Origin: Amylostereum areolatum
Lineage: Eukaryota; Basidiomycota; Agaricomycetes; Russulales; Stereaceae
Assembly (NCBI GenBank): GCA_012932865.1
Contig: SAXG01000024.1
Coordinates: 558,001-622,000 of the forward strand
Length of the DNA: 64,000 bases
Reading direction: 5' to 3'
Under the pieces are notes generated by a model that saw nothing but the letters and a program-made list of their open reading frames with translations, made no database searches and was not told where the DNA came from. Position numbers and translations under genes: made by a program. The stretch's first letter is position 1, and the number at the start of each line of letters is the position of its first letter. This document shows, piece after piece, positions 12,846 to 23,365 of this stretch.

Positions 12846-15316
12846 AAATCCGACTCCGCGTCGGCATCCGATCCGCCGCTCTTGGTGCTCCTGTCGTCGA
12901 CTACCTTGTCTTTGTCCTTCTTCTTCTTCTTTGCTTCCGTCTTGGGCGTCGGCGTGGTTTTGCCGTCGGTTTCCACCAGAGCGCGGAGGATCATCTTTCG
13001 CTGCTCGTCGTCTAGAGTGTTAATCCATTCTTTGGGCGAGGCGAATTCTTCCGTGGTCTGGGACCGTGCTTGCTGGTTGGGGTTGCGTTTGAAGGGAGGT
13101 GGTCGCGGGGTGTTCGAGGAGCGGGGTCCTTTGTAATTGGGAGACGTGCTGTAGCGATCGCGTCCCCACTTTTTTCGGATATATTCGACCGACGCCTTGC
13201 AGTCCTTGGAGATGTGGTTGGTCATTCCACATTTGAAGCAGCGTCCCTTGGTATCGACGGCGCCTATGTCCATGGCTTGTCCACCGCCTCCATGAATGGT
13301 ACCCGTGGCATCTTTGACGTCTTTGGGTTTGGAGGTGGTATGGGTGGAGGAGGAGGGGTGTCCGCGGTGCATTTCGGAGATTTCGCGCCAGGCATTGTCC
13401 ATCTCGGTGACGCGTTTCTTCCAGTCGGTGTATGTGGTGGGGACCGGCGGGCTGCGGAAAATGTTCTTCAGTATCTCTATCTTGATGTTGGCTTTGAGAA
13501 TACGAAGGAACCAGGCGTCGTCGTTGGTGGGGATAACGTTAGCGCGTCGCGCAATTTGTTCGAACTTAACGAAGAATTCATCGGCTGATTTGTTCCCCAT
13601 TTTGAACTGATCCAGTTCATTGAGCGCGTCTTGCTGGTCCGAGGTGCTGACGAAGGAGGCGTCGAGGGCGGTGATGAAGTTGGCCATAGTGACCGTGGTT
13701 CCGGCGGTGAGGATATTGGCGTCTTTGAAGTTGCGTGCCCATTCCTTGGCGGCGCCTTCCCTCATGTAACTGAGGATGAAGCGGACTTGGTCGATTTCAC
13801 TGATGAAGTCTTGGGGGGCCGCTTCGATGTAACTGGTGACTTCATGTTTGAAGTCCGCGTATTCAGAACGTTTTCCGCTGTACTCCCGTGGTTTGGCGGC
13901 GTGGATTTTTCGTTTAGCGGTAGCGGCTGTCGGCGCTCCTGGGGCGGCGGGAGTAAATGCGGCGATGATTAGGTTACTGAAGGCGTGCCAGTTTCCGGCG
14001 TCGACATAGGCCCATTGTGTTCCATTTAATGGGTCGTCGGTGAATTCGAATTTGGCGACTTCGTACGCTATTCCATTAAGGAAAGCGTAGCGGGTATTTC
14101 CGATGACGGGGGCGAATGCGGCGATGTTGGCGGGGCAGTTGGTTTGATCGGCCGCGCGGCGGTTGAGGACAGTGGCGGCCATGGCTTGTCTTCTTTTCCA
14201 GGCGGATGAGGGGGGGGAGCGGGGTCGTAGGGGTCCGGTGTGGGTTTGGACTTGGAAGGTTCGAGGTGGTGGGTTATATGGTGGGGGTGGGGGTGGTGCG
14301 GGGGGAGGTTGGTTCCTTAGACGTTCTTCACGTCGGTCGTAGTCTAGGGCGATGAGGGCAAGGTGGTCTTCGGTGAGGGCTTGATTTCCTTCTTCGTCGG
14401 CACACCACTCTCCGTCAACAAAGTAGATTTGTTCTTCTTCTTCGTCTCCTTCTAAGTGGATGAAGTAAAGAAATCTCCGTTCCCTTCGGAGGTATTCTTC
14501 GGTGATTCCTCGGGGGAGGGGATGGGGACTACGGGGGCGTAAGCCGTAAGTGGACGACACGGTTTAGAGTGGGCGAGGGATTTGGGGCGGAGTTGCGATG
14601 TAGGGGACGGGGATCTGATCCCAGTCGTTGTTATTGAGGTTTTCTGGTTCTCCCCACTCGAGGTTGTCAGGGTCGTTTTCAAGGGAGTCGTCGTCGACGA
14701 GGGTAGTAGTGTCGGAGAGGTATAGGTCGAGGATGTCGTCGACTTCGTCTAGTTCGCTTCCAATTCCTCCTCCGTCTCCGATGGTCCAAGGCCCAAGTGG
14801 ATAAATCCGCGGGGATCCGTCCAGGGATCGCAAGCTACTGGGTGCGGACCTGCTGGAATCTGAATCCTCGTGGGTTGAGGGGAGGGGACTGCTGGGGGCT
14901 GTCCAGAAGCCTTCTTCTTGCGGTGGCGGACTTGGCGTTGGCGTTGGCCTCCCACCTTCTGGGCTGGTCGTGGTGTAGATGGGGATGGGGGTGTGGGGTC
15001 CGTACCACTGATTTGGTAGTTGTTCGTTCCGGTAGATTGCAGAGAAATAGGGCCGGAACTCAAGCCGGGGATGGCCCTGTTCAATTGATACGATGATCCG
15101 AGTCCAGTCAACTCGAACCCGAAATCCCCAATCAGGGTTGCTCGCAGAGGCGTAGACCCAGTTGTGGGCGTCGAAGAGGTTGTCGCCAAAGTAGGCGGTG
15201 ATGGCGGTGTCACGTTCGATTTCGGTGACGGCTGTGAATTCTTCGCGTTCATACACGAAGTCGAAGTCGGGGAAATGGAAGTTTTCTTCTTCCAAGGCTT
15301 GGTGTTCCTCTCCCAT
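12842..15316 (-). CDS. Gyp-2 gag with N-terminal extension, split by one in-frame TAA
   Basis: One reading frame runs from ATG 15316 to the TAG at 12842-12844, broken only by TAA at 14564-14566. The first part (250 codons) is acidic and Pro/Ser-rich with no known domain. The second part has a Pro-rich stretch, a retrotransposon gag-like core (KPREYSGKRSEYADFKHEV, FILSYMREGAAKEWARNF) and a CCHC zinc knuckle (CFKCGMTNHISKDC) near 13,240, then a Lys-rich tail. The second part has no ATG near its start (a GTG follows the stop by one codon; the first internal ATG is about 125 codons in). So the natural product is probably ORF0-gag read as one protein, and the TAA is either a CAA-to-TAA mutation or suppressed. 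Confidence 0.85.
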
Positions 15317-15790
15317 GTACTAGCCCCCGAGTCGAGGACGGTTACTAGTACGGCAAGGGGATCGGGTGTCGAGGGATATGTCACTGGTCTTTCCAATCGC
15401 AAGACGGTCTGCCTCAGCCTTCTCGGCCTGTTGGCTGTCTCTTCGTTCAAGGGTCACGAGCCCAAGAACTTCTCGGGTCACTTTCCCTTTGTCGCTTTTA
15501 CTAGCCTCCTACACCGTTAGGTGCACCTTCAACTGTCACGTCTGGGTTCTCGTGGTGTTCGAGGGGCCCCGAGTACGTGTAACGTAACGCGGTTACGTCA
15601 AGCCGGCGCCGCTGATGCGTGCACACGACCACAGAATCGGGGTGACTAGTCGCGTACGCTGGGGGCAATGATCCGAGGCGGCACGAAGAAAAAGTGGAGT
15701 TAGTAGCGCAATAAGGCGTCTACTACGGACAGGTATGCTACGCTACGATGGTCGTCGGGTAGTGCGATGGTAAAGTAGATATCGACCTTA
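15317..15790 (-). other. Gyp-2 untranslated leader with primer-binding region
   Basis: 474 bp between the 5' LTR and the first gag ATG. The primer-binding site should begin right after the LTR on the minus strand (reading TAAGGTCGATATC from 15790). I could not match it to a tRNA by eye. No coding potential was seen. Confidence 0.6.
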
Positions 15791-16274
15791 TGTCAGCAAC
15801 GGCCTTAGTGACGAGCACTAGGCGACGACGTGTGACACAAGTGAAGAGGGACGATGGGGGATAAGGTCGGTAGTATTGACTAGGTCGAGATGGGGAATAT
15901 GTACAGGAGGAACGGAGCCCTTATATACTACGAGGCAGAGTCACTTAGTAAGCTACGACACACGGCGGTCAGTAAGCAGAGCTAAGTATAGATACATGCG
16001 CAGCAGGATCAGTAAGCGAGACAATAAGGATGAGCCGGGTCCGGAGCGGCATGATGTCATGCGCAGCATTATGATGTCATGTGGAGTCAAAGGAAGCGAT
16101 GATAAGACGAGCCTGGAGTCATGACGTCAGGAAGGAGCAAGGATAAGCCGAGTCTCTACCGGAGTGACGGAGTGTTACTAAGTGATGAGTAGTCAGATAG
16201 AAATGAAAATAAAAATGAATTGGGATATTATCCCCGAGGTCCCCGAGATGTCCGGAATGGTAACGTTCATGACA
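15791..16274 (-). repeat. Gyp-2 5' LTR (promoter LTR)
   Basis: 484 bp. On the minus strand the U3 part holds ATF/CREB-like motifs (ATGATGTCAT at 16051-16060 and 16071-16080; ATGACGTCAG at 16121-16130), followed downstream by a TATA box in AGTATATAAGGGCTCC near 15925. This is the promoter for the element's RNA. Confidence 0.9.
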
Positions 16275-17307
16275 GTCGTCTGCAGGGACATATACCTTTC
16301 CTCTAAACAGGACCAGGCCTTCTTCATAGTTCCACTCTTGAAGGTTCTTGACGAGTGTACGTGGTCCGTTTTGTAAGATGGCGTCCAGGGCTTGAACGAC
16401 CTCGATGTCCTTGGTTTTGCAGTCGCGGATACGTCATCGGAGTTCGACATCGCCGAGGGAGGTTACTGCTCCTGGCCTTGTTGCGCGTACCTGGAAGTAC
16501 TTGGGGTCAAGCAAGACGCGCTCCTTGTTGTCATTTTCAACACCCTCCTTGTGATCGGGTCGTCGAGACATTGGATCTGGGCGATGGGATATTCCTGGTT
16601 TGTGAACGAGCGCGAAGTCAAATCGAGTGAGGAATAGAGCCCAACGTGCCTGTCGGTGGCTCAGCTTCTGTGCCGTCTTGAAGTGCTCCAGGTTCTTGTG
16701 ATCTGTCCAGATTTCGACGGTGTCAGGGGCGCCTTCGAGGTAGTGGCGCCAGGCTTCGAGCGCACGGATGATTGCAAGTAGCTCCTTGTCGTAGATGTCG
16801 TAGTTCCGTTCCGGTTCCGATAGGGCCTTGGACAGATACGCCACTGGATGTCAGTGACCGTCAGCGCCTTTCTGCGAGAGTATACCTCCAGTAGCAAAGT
16901 CTGAGGCGTCGACCTCAACGAGGTAAGGCTTCTTTGGGTCAGGCATGACCAAGACGGGGGAGGAAGTAAATGCAGCTTTCAGTGCGTTAAACGCAGTTTG
17001 GCAGTCCGTCGACCAGTCCCATGTGCAGTCCTTCTTTGTCAGGTCAAATAGGGGTCGTGCAACCTTGGAGAAGTCCTTGATGAAACGTCGGTAGAAGTTG
17101 CCGAAGCCGAGGAAGGATTGTACATCCTTGACCGTCCGGGGTGTCGGCCAGTCCTGGATACCAGCTACCTTGACGGGGTCCATGGTGATCTTGTCATGTG
17201 AGATAATGAGTCCCAGGTATTCAACGGAGTCCTGCTCGAAGACGCATTTCTCCGGTTTGAGGAAAAGGTCGTTGTCTTGCAAACGTTGCAGAACCTGCCG
17301 CACTATG
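16275..17307 (-). pseudogene. Gyp-1 RT C-terminus, RNase H and linker, with stop codons
   Basis: Continues Gyp-1 pol upstream of the Gyp-2 insertion. RT thumb ([54 protein letters not shown]), RNase H (VEVDASDFATGGILSQKGAD, YDIYDKELLAIIRALEAW, IWTDHKNLEHF) and the linker toward integrase are clear. In-frame TGA stops lie at 16851-16853 (where Trp, TGG, is expected before HPVAYLSKA) and 16434-16436 (where Arg, CGA, is expected). The start is cut by TIR-A in the codons for [11 protein letters not shown]. Confidence 0.85.
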
Positions 17308-19180
17308 CATCAGGAAAACTCCAAGTACTTGGGACCGACTTGGACTTGGGGCCCACAACTTGGACTTACAAATCGGCCTTGGAGAAGCTTACACTTGGAA
17401 TGAAACAACTGGGAGGCTTGGTCAAATACATAGGGCTTGGGAGTATCCTTGGAAAATATGTATTCTACTTCCATACTTGAGTTTTGAGTACCATAGCTTG
17501 TACAAATAAAGAAATCTCAATAGGTGTTAAGTCGAGATTCCGAACTCGCGACTTGGTGAATCGAGGACGCGGGTAGTCACGTGAACGGCAATTTTTGATG
17601 ACGACGCTCAAGGCCGTGTCGTCTCCTTCAACTTGTCTTCGACGACGACATCCGTTGTTGTCGTTGACCCGCCCTCGTCTCCACCTTCAATGGCCACGCC
17701 CTCGTCACCTTCTATGCACACGCCCTCACCGCTCTCAACATGTCCCCTTTGTCACCCTCCACGCCCACACCCTTCCACGCCCACGCCCTTCTCACCATCA
17801 GCCGCTACGCCCGCCCTTAACACCGACACTCTCGTCACCCTCGACGTCTGCATGTCGCCCTCAACTCACGCATACACGCTCTCGCCCCCAACACCGGTGC
17901 TCTCGTTACTCACTCACTCACTCCACCCACACCCCCATCACCCTTTGTCACACCACCGCTGCCAATGCCCGCGCCCCGTCACTCCCAACGCTGACGCCCT
18001 CGTCACTCGCAACATTCACCCCCCATCACGCTCAACCCCACGACCCCACAACCCTGACAGAAACCCCGTCGTCAATCCCAACCCACGCCCCCGTCGCTTT
18101 GACGCCGAGATCATCGACACCCTTCACCACCTTCGTGCCCTCGTCACCCCCAATGCCTGTGTCACCGTCCCAACACTGTCTCGTCTCCCTCAGCGCACAC
18201 ACCCTCGCTGACGGGCCCTCAACACCCGCACGCCCGATGTCTTGACATCCACGCCTCCATCAACACCAATGCCCATGTCCATGTCGCCCATGCTCCATCG
18301 CCCTCGTCACCCTCAACTGCCATGTCACCCTCAACTGTTTGTTTCCCTCCGCTGTCACGTCATCCCTGATGCTCATCTCCCGGTCGCCTGATTAGTAATA
18401 ACGCATATGCCCTGTCATACTCGGTGTCCTGGTCTGTGTTGCTCTCGATGCCCTGGCCTGTGTTGCTCTCGACGTCCTCGCCTCCCGGCATCCGTGCCTC
18501 CGTTAGTTCGACAATTGCGGTCCCGTTGCCCTTGCCGCTGTCCCCATCTTTTCGGCTCTTGCAGCCTCATTGCCCTCGACGCTCCCGTCGTTGTTGCCCT
18601 CCACACACTCATACCGTGCTCCGCCCCCTTCAATGTCCTTTCACACTCACGCTCGATGTGCACGCCTCAAAGCCTCCAACCTCTCTGCCATCTGTGTGCC
18701 CGTGTAATGAGGTATGTCTTCTGACTCCTATATTTTCTTTCAGGTTGTTTGACACCTGCTGCTAGGACTTGCTAGGGGCTGGTTGTCTGTGTTGGTTCTC
18801 GGTGTCTCGGTGTCTCGGTGTCTCTTCTAGTTGTGCTGTACCTCTGTAGTATATATGTGTAACTAGTAGTGTAGAGTTTTGAATAGCAATCTGATTTCCT
18901 ATCCCCTGAAATGTGTGCATCTAAGGTCTTCACAAGGCTCTTCAAGGCAGAACTCAAGCTGTTAAAGGACCTGGCCCATCAGTACTTGAGTAACAAGGTA
19001 TGCTCAAGGACATTGTACAGGACCTTCAAGTGCCTAGGAAGGCATGCTCAAGTTATAGCTGACCTTGGACAAGTAAAGGGACATGGCTTGGCCAAGTGCC
19101 TTGTTACTTAGAGCTTGGGGCCTTGGGTGACTTGCCCAAGGGTCCCAAGGCACTGTCAAGTAAGTGGAGTTTTCCTGATG
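17308..19180 (+). mobile_element. TIR-A, unclassified inverted-repeat element
   Basis: 1,873 bp with matching ends: left CATCAGGAAAACTCCA, right its reverse complement, followed inside by ACTTG-rich subterminal repeats. It interrupts Gyp-1 RT. Comparison with the uninterrupted family copy at 6,415-6,440 shows an empty site GCACTATGGC, filled here as ACTATG-element-TGGCAC, so the target duplication is TG (2 bp). The interior is a C-rich minisatellite-like block (about 17,640-18,700) and no transposase, so it is non-autonomous. It is homologous along its length to TIR-B (61,143-63,713) in the opposite orientation. The family is not assigned; a 2-bp duplication rules against hAT. Confidence 0.85.
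17595..18245 (+). other. Low-complexity open frame in TIR-A
   Basis: 216-codon frame starting MTTLKAVSS, Pro/Ser/Thr/His-rich. A second long frame (192 codons, 17633-18211) overlaps it, so openness reflects the C-rich repeats rather than clear coding selection. The start resembles the equivalent frame in TIR-B (MLTLNAVST), which is the only hint of a conserved product. Confidence 0.3.
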
Positions 19181-20788
19181 TGGCACGGTGTTCGTCCATG
19201 GTGCGAGTGAACACCAAGATGTCGTCCATGTAGATAATGACCTTGCCCGAGTCGATGAGATCCTTGAACAGTTCATTCATCATTGCCTGAAACGTCGCAG
19301 GGGAGTTCATAAGTCCGAAAAACATCACCGTAGGTTCAAAGAGACCGCGATTCGTCTTGAATGCAGCCTTCCACTTGTCGCCTTCCTTGATGCGGACGTT
19401 GTTGTAGCCCCAGTGAACATCCATCTTTGAGAAGATCTTTGCACCTTTGAGACGGTCGACAATTTCAGAGATCAGTGGCAAGGGGTATTCATTCTTGACA
19501 GTGCCCTTGTTTAATTCTCGATAGTCTTGTACAGAACGCAGCTTTCCATCCTTTTTCTTCACAAAGAAGAACGGACTCGCCTGAGGTGACTTCGATGGGC
19601 GGATATAGCCCTTCTTCAGGTGGTCATCGAGGAAGGTGTCGAGTTTGATCTGCTCGGAAGGTGAGAGGGGGTAGATTTTGCACGGTTTGGGTTCAAAGCC
19701 GTCTTTCATGTTGATAGCATGGTCCCATGGTCATCGGTCAGAAAGTCGCTCGGAGGTCTTCTTGTCAAATACAGACGCGAAGTCGCGATACTGAGGGGGG
19801 ACTAAGTCTTCGAAGGTTTGCGGGCGTGCATTCTCTTTTGAATGCTCTGCAAGCTCCTGCGCTTTTGTACAGCCCGCGCGGATGGGTACTGCATCTGGAT
19901 TAGGACCATCGGTTTCGGGGAGGATTCCAGCACGGCGTAGTCCATTGATCTCCCAGTCTCGGAATACCATGGGCCGCTCGTCGTCATCCTCAGTGAAGAG
20001 TCGTGTAGGTAGAGGGGAGCGATGGACTGTGTGAACGCGAACACCTTTGACTCTGCGTGCAGAAATGACATAAGTGGGGACTGGGGCACAGGACACATAC
20101 GTCGGCTCTGGGAAGGGGTCGTCCAGAACGAGAGGTGTCCTTGGGGTTTCACCTGCTTCAACCTTACGCTGTGATTGGACCGATGATGGTTTCCGTGGCT
20201 TGGTTGCGAGGTTCGTCACAGGAGGTTTGGACAAAGTGCATGAGGGAGGGCAGCGGAGCATGTCAGCGCGGTCTCGTTGCCAGTCTATGGTGGGATTGTG
20301 CTCATCGAGCCAGTCTGTTCCAAGGATCATGTCATGATCGCCGATGTCGGTGATGAAGAACTCAGCTTCTTCCTCATGGTATGCCTTTGAATCTTGCGAG
20401 TATATCCGGATCCGCTGGGTCGTTGTGTCGTGTACCCAGCCCATGATGTTCTCGGTGCTGTCCACATTACGCACGGGGAACAGGTTTTCTAGTCTTCTTG
20501 TGGTAAGCTTCTTGCGTTCAACAAAGCTTCGGTTCAGGATAATTCCTTCTGCGCCGCTATCAAGCAGCGTGTCTGCGTCGATTTCTCTTTTGGTAACTCG
20601 TCCGATCAGCTTAACCTTGAGCGTGATTGATGGTGTTTGCCTGTTCTTGGTGACGGTAGACAGATACAAACACGGGGGATATGATTGCTCACAGGTATGC
20701 ATGGATGATAATACAGCGAAACGATTTGACAATGATACCAAAAGTCCTTTGCCTCCACCAGACGACGCGACTGGGGGGTGTTTCAAAA
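19181..20788 (-). pseudogene. Gyp-1 protease and RT N-terminal half
   Basis: The frame enters from gag in the -1 phase at about 20788. Aspartic protease motif DTLLDSGAEG and flap-region DHDMILGTDWLDEHNPTIDW are followed by the linker AQELAEHSKENARPQTFEDL. A TGA at 19731-19733 lies where Arg is expected in SERLSDR-stop-PWDHAI; the same frame then continues into RT ([64 protein letters not shown]). RT is cut at 19181 by TIR-A and continues at 17307. Confidence 0.87.
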
Positions 20789-22322
20789 ATCCTGCGATTC
20801 CAGGATGTCCTTCAACAGCGCTACTGCCTGCTCCTTGCCTTCCGTGTCCAGATCCTTCAGCTGGCGAGTGATCGCCGCAATGGTTTTGGACGGGTCGGGA
20901 GCTGCTTTCGCAGTGGGTGGAGCCGTGCTCGTCAGTGGGGGAGGGGCCTTAGATCCAGTCTCCACTGCGCCTACCCATCGCGCGCTCGAGTCGCGGTTGG
21001 GGCAGTCGCGGGAGACGTGACCGGCCTGTCGACACATGAAGCACCTGCCCTCACGCATCATCTTTTTGCGCTCGTCGTCTGTCAGCTTTGAGGTGAGCGC
21101 GACAGCCCCCTTGGACTGACTGCTCTTCCTCTCCGGGTTCTCCTCGAGCCATTGGTGGTTGATGCGGTGGGCGCGCTCCTTCCACTCCACGAGGTCAGTG
21201 GGGAATGGGTACGATCGGGCCACCTGCTTGCCGAGTTCTCGCTGCAGTCCTTTCTTGAAGAAGTGGATCAGCGCTTCCTCGTCATACTCCGTCATAGTTG
21301 CCAGTAGTTCAAACTCGGTGATGAAGTCAGTGACGTCCCGAGTAGTCATTGTGAGCTCTTTGATCTTACACTGGGCCTCCATCTTCGGTTCAATGGGTAC
21401 AAAGTCCCGACCAAACCTGTCCGAAAGCTCCTTGTAGGTGCTGTAGTGGCGCTTTGGGGGTGTTTCGCCGGAGTCCTCGGCTTCTTCCTTCTTGTCCTCG
21501 TAGGCAAAGAGCTCCATGCGGCGGTGCGTGGCCCAGGAGTTCTCTGTGTCTCCCTCCATCAGGCTGAGGAGGAGCATCATCTTGGCATCATCTGTAGTGT
21601 AAACATCTTTGTTAACACGAAGGAACATGCGGAGCTCTAGGGGAAATCGGAGGGTGTCGCGTCTGTCACCCTTGAAGGGCTTCGGCTTGGGGCCGAGTTC
21701 GCGCTTGGAGGCGGTCGAGGGTTTGGTTTCTTCATCGGGTATTTTGTCAGCGGGGAGGGCGACGTCGAGGGATCGGGTGAAGGCTGCTTCTTGTTGGCGT
21801 CGGAGTTCCTTGCAATGTTCTTCAGCTTCGTCAGGCTCGATTTGGACTTCGCGCGCGACTTGGAATTCGAGGGGTGTGATGAGTTCCTGGTTGTGTCTCC
21901 AAAACCAGAGATCCTGAACAGGGTTTGCACTAGAGGGTTGCCACTCAACTACTGTACGCCCTGGTGTTCCTTGCCGGTTCCGTCGATACGCGTACCACTT
22001 CCTGGTGACGCTGTCGAACTTGAATCCCCTGGGGGGGAAGAGGACAGTGGATCGGCGGGGCGGTGGGGAAGAGGATGCGGGTGGATCAAGGAAGGCGGTA
22101 AGGACGTCGGTCGCAAGGTCAAAGTCTTCGTCTGTGAAATAGTTGCCTCCTTGAAAGTACCAGTCTTGCCTGCTTTCTTCGGGAGGGTTGTGGGCCCAAT
22201 GTACCGGTCTCTTGGTGTCTAGGGAGGTGAGGACGGAGTACTCGTACGGACAATAGTCGCGGAAGATACCCGGGGGGAACGCGGGGGTGGGGGGGCGGGT
22301 GAAGGTTTGGGAAGCGATGGTT
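20783..22322 (-). pseudogene. Gyp-1 gag
   Basis: Gag frame that reads upstream from the TGA at 20783-20785. It contains DDAKMMLLLSLMEGDTENSW, a capsid-like core (FGRDFVPIEPKMEAQCKIKE, DVTDFITEFELLATMTEYDE), a basic linker and a CCHC zinc knuckle (CFMCRQAGHVSRDC) near 21030. Upstream it stays open through FPLELRMFLRVN, PLEFQVAREVQIEPDEAEEH and GFKFDSVTRKWYAYRRNRQG to about 22,400, where a stop appears in this phase. It ends ...SQDF-stop on GAT TTT TGA, overlapping pol. No early ATG was found in frame, so the upstream junction with the 5' frame is unresolved. Confidence 0.8.
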
Positions 22323-22943
22323 TTAGAAGAAGTCAGCCGCGACGGGGCGACTACCGAGGAGTTTCTGGGTGAGGTAGCCGGCTTTTACAGCCTGGCGGAT
22401 CTTGTGTTCGAGGTGACGGTGGCGGAGGGTCTTGCCCTTGATAGTGGCATGGAGAACTGGTGGCGGGGTGGATTCCGGTGTGGGGATTGCAAAATTGTAG
22501 ACGGTAGGGAAGTTGTGTCGGATGATCAATGGAGGTAGATGGGTGTTGGAACAGGTGTGCCAGGTGGGGGAGTGAATCGAGAACTCGAACCGGTTCCGAT
22601 CTATGTCAAAGCACGCAACGACACGAGCGTAGAGGCAGAGGATTGTCTGCCTACCGTGATCGTGATTCCAGCGCCACTCGTATATGCGGCAATTGACTCC
22701 GTGGACCTTCCAGGTATGTTCCCTACAGAGGAGTTCGAGAGCTCGTATGTGATCGACGGTGGCCGTGTTTGCTCGGGGCCAGGGGAACGGGGTGTTGCGA
22801 TCGGGGTTGAATGCTTGGAGATTGAAGGTAAGAAAGATCGGTTCGGCAGTGGGTTCTAGGGTGGGGGTTTTTAACGTCGTAGAGACGGTGAGGAGGGTAT
22901 AGGGGAGAGGGGTGCGAGGTAGGCGTAGGGTAGACTGTCCAGG
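22323..22943 (-). pseudogene. Gyp-1 open frame upstream of gag
   Basis: Stop-free frame of about 205 codons from the LTR edge to 22323, with no Met codon. It includes FLTFNLQAFNPDRNTPFPWP and YARVVACFDIDRNRFEFSIH. It occupies the same place as the N-terminal gag extension of Gyp-2, though I see no clear sequence similarity. It is out of phase with downstream gag, so either a frameshift mutation, an intron or a programmed event would be needed to join them. Confidence 0.5.
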
Positions 22944-23365
22944 TGTCAGAAACGCAGTTTATGAGACCGATGGAACCACCTAAGTCGCGACGATGGGAGG
23001 AGCAAGAGAGAACAGATGGATTCGAGAGTGTCAGGCCTAGGGTAGTGCAATGTGCGCTACAGTACCGTATGACAAGATGGACAGTCTAGGGAAAAGGGAA
23101 GAGAAACACTGTCCTTATATACAAGTGGGGACGATGGTGCGATGTGATGCGATAGTGGTGCGAGCGGGGGAACAATAAGAAAGGAGTCATGGGGCGGAGG
23201 ACGAAGGTCCGGAGCAATGATGTCATAGATAAGGGTGCGGAACCCCGCTCGGAAGTCCGGGCAATGACGTCGTTGAAGCATGTGATGCGAAGGAAAGTCA
23301 TGTGCCGTGACGCGTCGCGTGTATGAGGTCTGCAAACGAAGAGAGAAATGGAGTGATCCGTGACA
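22944..23365 (-). repeat. Gyp-1 5' LTR
   Basis: 422 bp with TGTCA/TGACA ends. On the minus strand it starts TGTCACGG at 23365 and includes U3 motifs ATGATGTCAT (23217-23226) and ATGACGTC (23263-23270), then TATATAAGG near 23,115. Its outer edge abuts position 23366 inside a Copia LTR, so Gyp-1 inserted there. The partner LTR is missing because Gyp-1 is truncated at 6648. Confidence 0.75.

Larger units (their letters stand above)
7754..16274 (-). mobile_element. Gyp-2, complete Ty3/gypsy (chromovirus-type) LTR retrotransposon
   Basis: An 8,521-bp element bounded by two 484-bp direct repeats that begin TGTCA and end TGACA. Both flanks carry GTCGT (7749-7753 and 16275-16279), a 5-bp target duplication as expected for gypsy integrases. 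The two LTRs looked the same wherever I compared them, so insertion is recent. Inside, on the minus strand, are an N-terminal gag extension, gag with a zinc knuckle, pol (protease, RT, RNase H, integrase) and a chromodomain tail. It inserted into the Gyp-1 integrase gene. Two in-frame stops (14564-14566 and 8772-8774) raise doubt about autonomy. Confidence 0.93.

Noticed and set aside
12315..13023. Long plus-strand frames opposite Gyp-2 gag and pol
   Set aside because: Antisense shadows with no family motifs; the minus strand is clearly the retrotransposon.
17308..17320. TIR-A as a hAT element
   Set aside because: Comparison with the empty site shows a 2-bp, not 8-bp, duplication; hAT-like sequence in TIR-B belongs to a separate nested element.
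22943..22960. tRNA primer site for Gyp-1 and Gyp-2
   Set aside because: The bases after each LTR could not be matched to a tRNA 3' end by eye, so none is claimed.
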